Below, piece after piece: positions 6,421-6,583 of a stretch of DNA of 6,583 nt (its first letter is position 1; each line of letters opens with the position of its first letter). The position numbers and the translations under genes are program-made. The notes under the pieces were generated by a model, which worked only from the letters and a program-made list of their open reading frames with translations, was not told where the DNA came from and made no database searches. The stretch covers positions 1 through 6,583 of the forward strand of contig JAIPFN010000042.1 in the NCBI GenBank assembly GCA_021736615.1, in the 5' to 3' direction. This DNA comes from Phycisphaerae bacterium. Its GTDB lineage: Bacteria > Planctomycetota > Phycisphaerae > Sedimentisphaerales > Anaerohalosphaeraceae.

Positions 6421-6435
6421 TTCGCCGAAGGCGAA
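6421..6435 (-). terminator. Terminator-like hairpin with a T-run touching the small gene's start codon
   Basis: On the minus strand TTCGCC, a TTC loop and GGCGAA form a perfect 6-bp stem, followed by GCTTATTTTTT and then directly by the ATG at 6409. This has the shape of an intrinsic terminator or attenuator placed in the leader of the 62-residue gene. It is also the hairpin half of a composite element that recurs at 3814-3857. Confidence 0.5.
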
Positions 6436-6440
6436 TCCTC

Positions 6441-6583
6441 AATTCGTAATTTATAATTCGTAATTCGTAATTCGTAATTCGTAATTCGTAATTCGTAATT
6501 CGTAATTCGTAATTCGTAATTCGTAATTCGTAATTCGTAATTCGTAATTCGTAATTCGTAATTCGTAATTCGTAATTCGTAAT
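6441..6583. repeat. AATTCGT heptamer tandem array, 20 units plus 3 nt, continuing past the window
   Basis: The period is exactly 7 bp. Unit 1 (6441-6447) is perfect, unit 2 (6448-6454) is AATTTAT with two changes, and units 3 to 20 (6455-6580) are identical, followed by AAT at the edge. The plus strand has TAA every 7 bp, so stops occur in all frames. The minus strand (ATTACGA) has no stop in any frame and would encode the cyclic heptapeptide ITNYELR. The array is too short and lacks spacers for a CRISPR. Confidence 0.95.

Noticed and set aside
6441..6583. CRISPR array or protein-coding heptapeptide repeat
   Set aside because: There are no spacers and the unit is only 7 bp. The open minus-strand frames follow from the heptamer lacking stops, and the array contains no ATG, GTG or TTG start.

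Overview
The window holds six convincing protein genes and one unusual repeat array. Five of the six genes are on the minus strand. GC content is moderate, most starts have purine-rich Shine-Dalgarno sites, and the exported proteins carry Gram-negative-type signal or lipoprotein peptides. A CHASE3 sensor, a Sel1-repeat secreted protein, a divergent GH10 xylanase, a lipoprotein phosphoesterase and an AATTCGT heptamer array together suggest an environmental bacterium. A Planctomycetota (Phycisphaerae-like) genome is my best guess, but no phylogenetic marker is present, so this is a low-confidence inference.

Left part (1-2758): a sensor protein (TM-CHASE3-TM-HAMP-PAS) starts at a TTG at 1202 on the minus strand and runs off the left edge. 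It is divergent from a secreted protein of ten exact 36-residue Sel1 repeats (1415-2758). The 212-bp gap holds two back-to-back sigma70-type promoters. The one facing the Sel1 gene matches consensus perfectly (TTGACA, 17 bp, TATAAT), and an imperfect palindrome lies over its expected start point.

Middle part (2790-5044): two minus-strand genes for exported enzymes, a GH10-family endo-xylanase-like protein and, downstream of it, a calcineurin-like phosphoesterase lipoprotein. The 122 bp between them (within 3777-3898) hold a small inverted repeat, a short copy of the AATTCGT heptamer repeat and a GC-rich hairpin.

Right part (5120-6583): a two-helix membrane protein of unknown function lies downstream of a gene pair that overlaps by 59 bp. 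The pair is a 62-residue basic protein and a minimal nucleotidyltransferase, an arrangement like a toxin-antitoxin module. Upstream of the pair are a hairpin with a T-run touching the start codon and a 20-unit AATTCGT array that runs off the right edge. The hairpin-plus-heptamer arrangement is the same as at 3814-3857, so the two sites look like copies of one dispersed composite element. No tRNA, rRNA, CRISPR array or insertion sequence was seen, and no gene-free stretch exceeds 300 bp.
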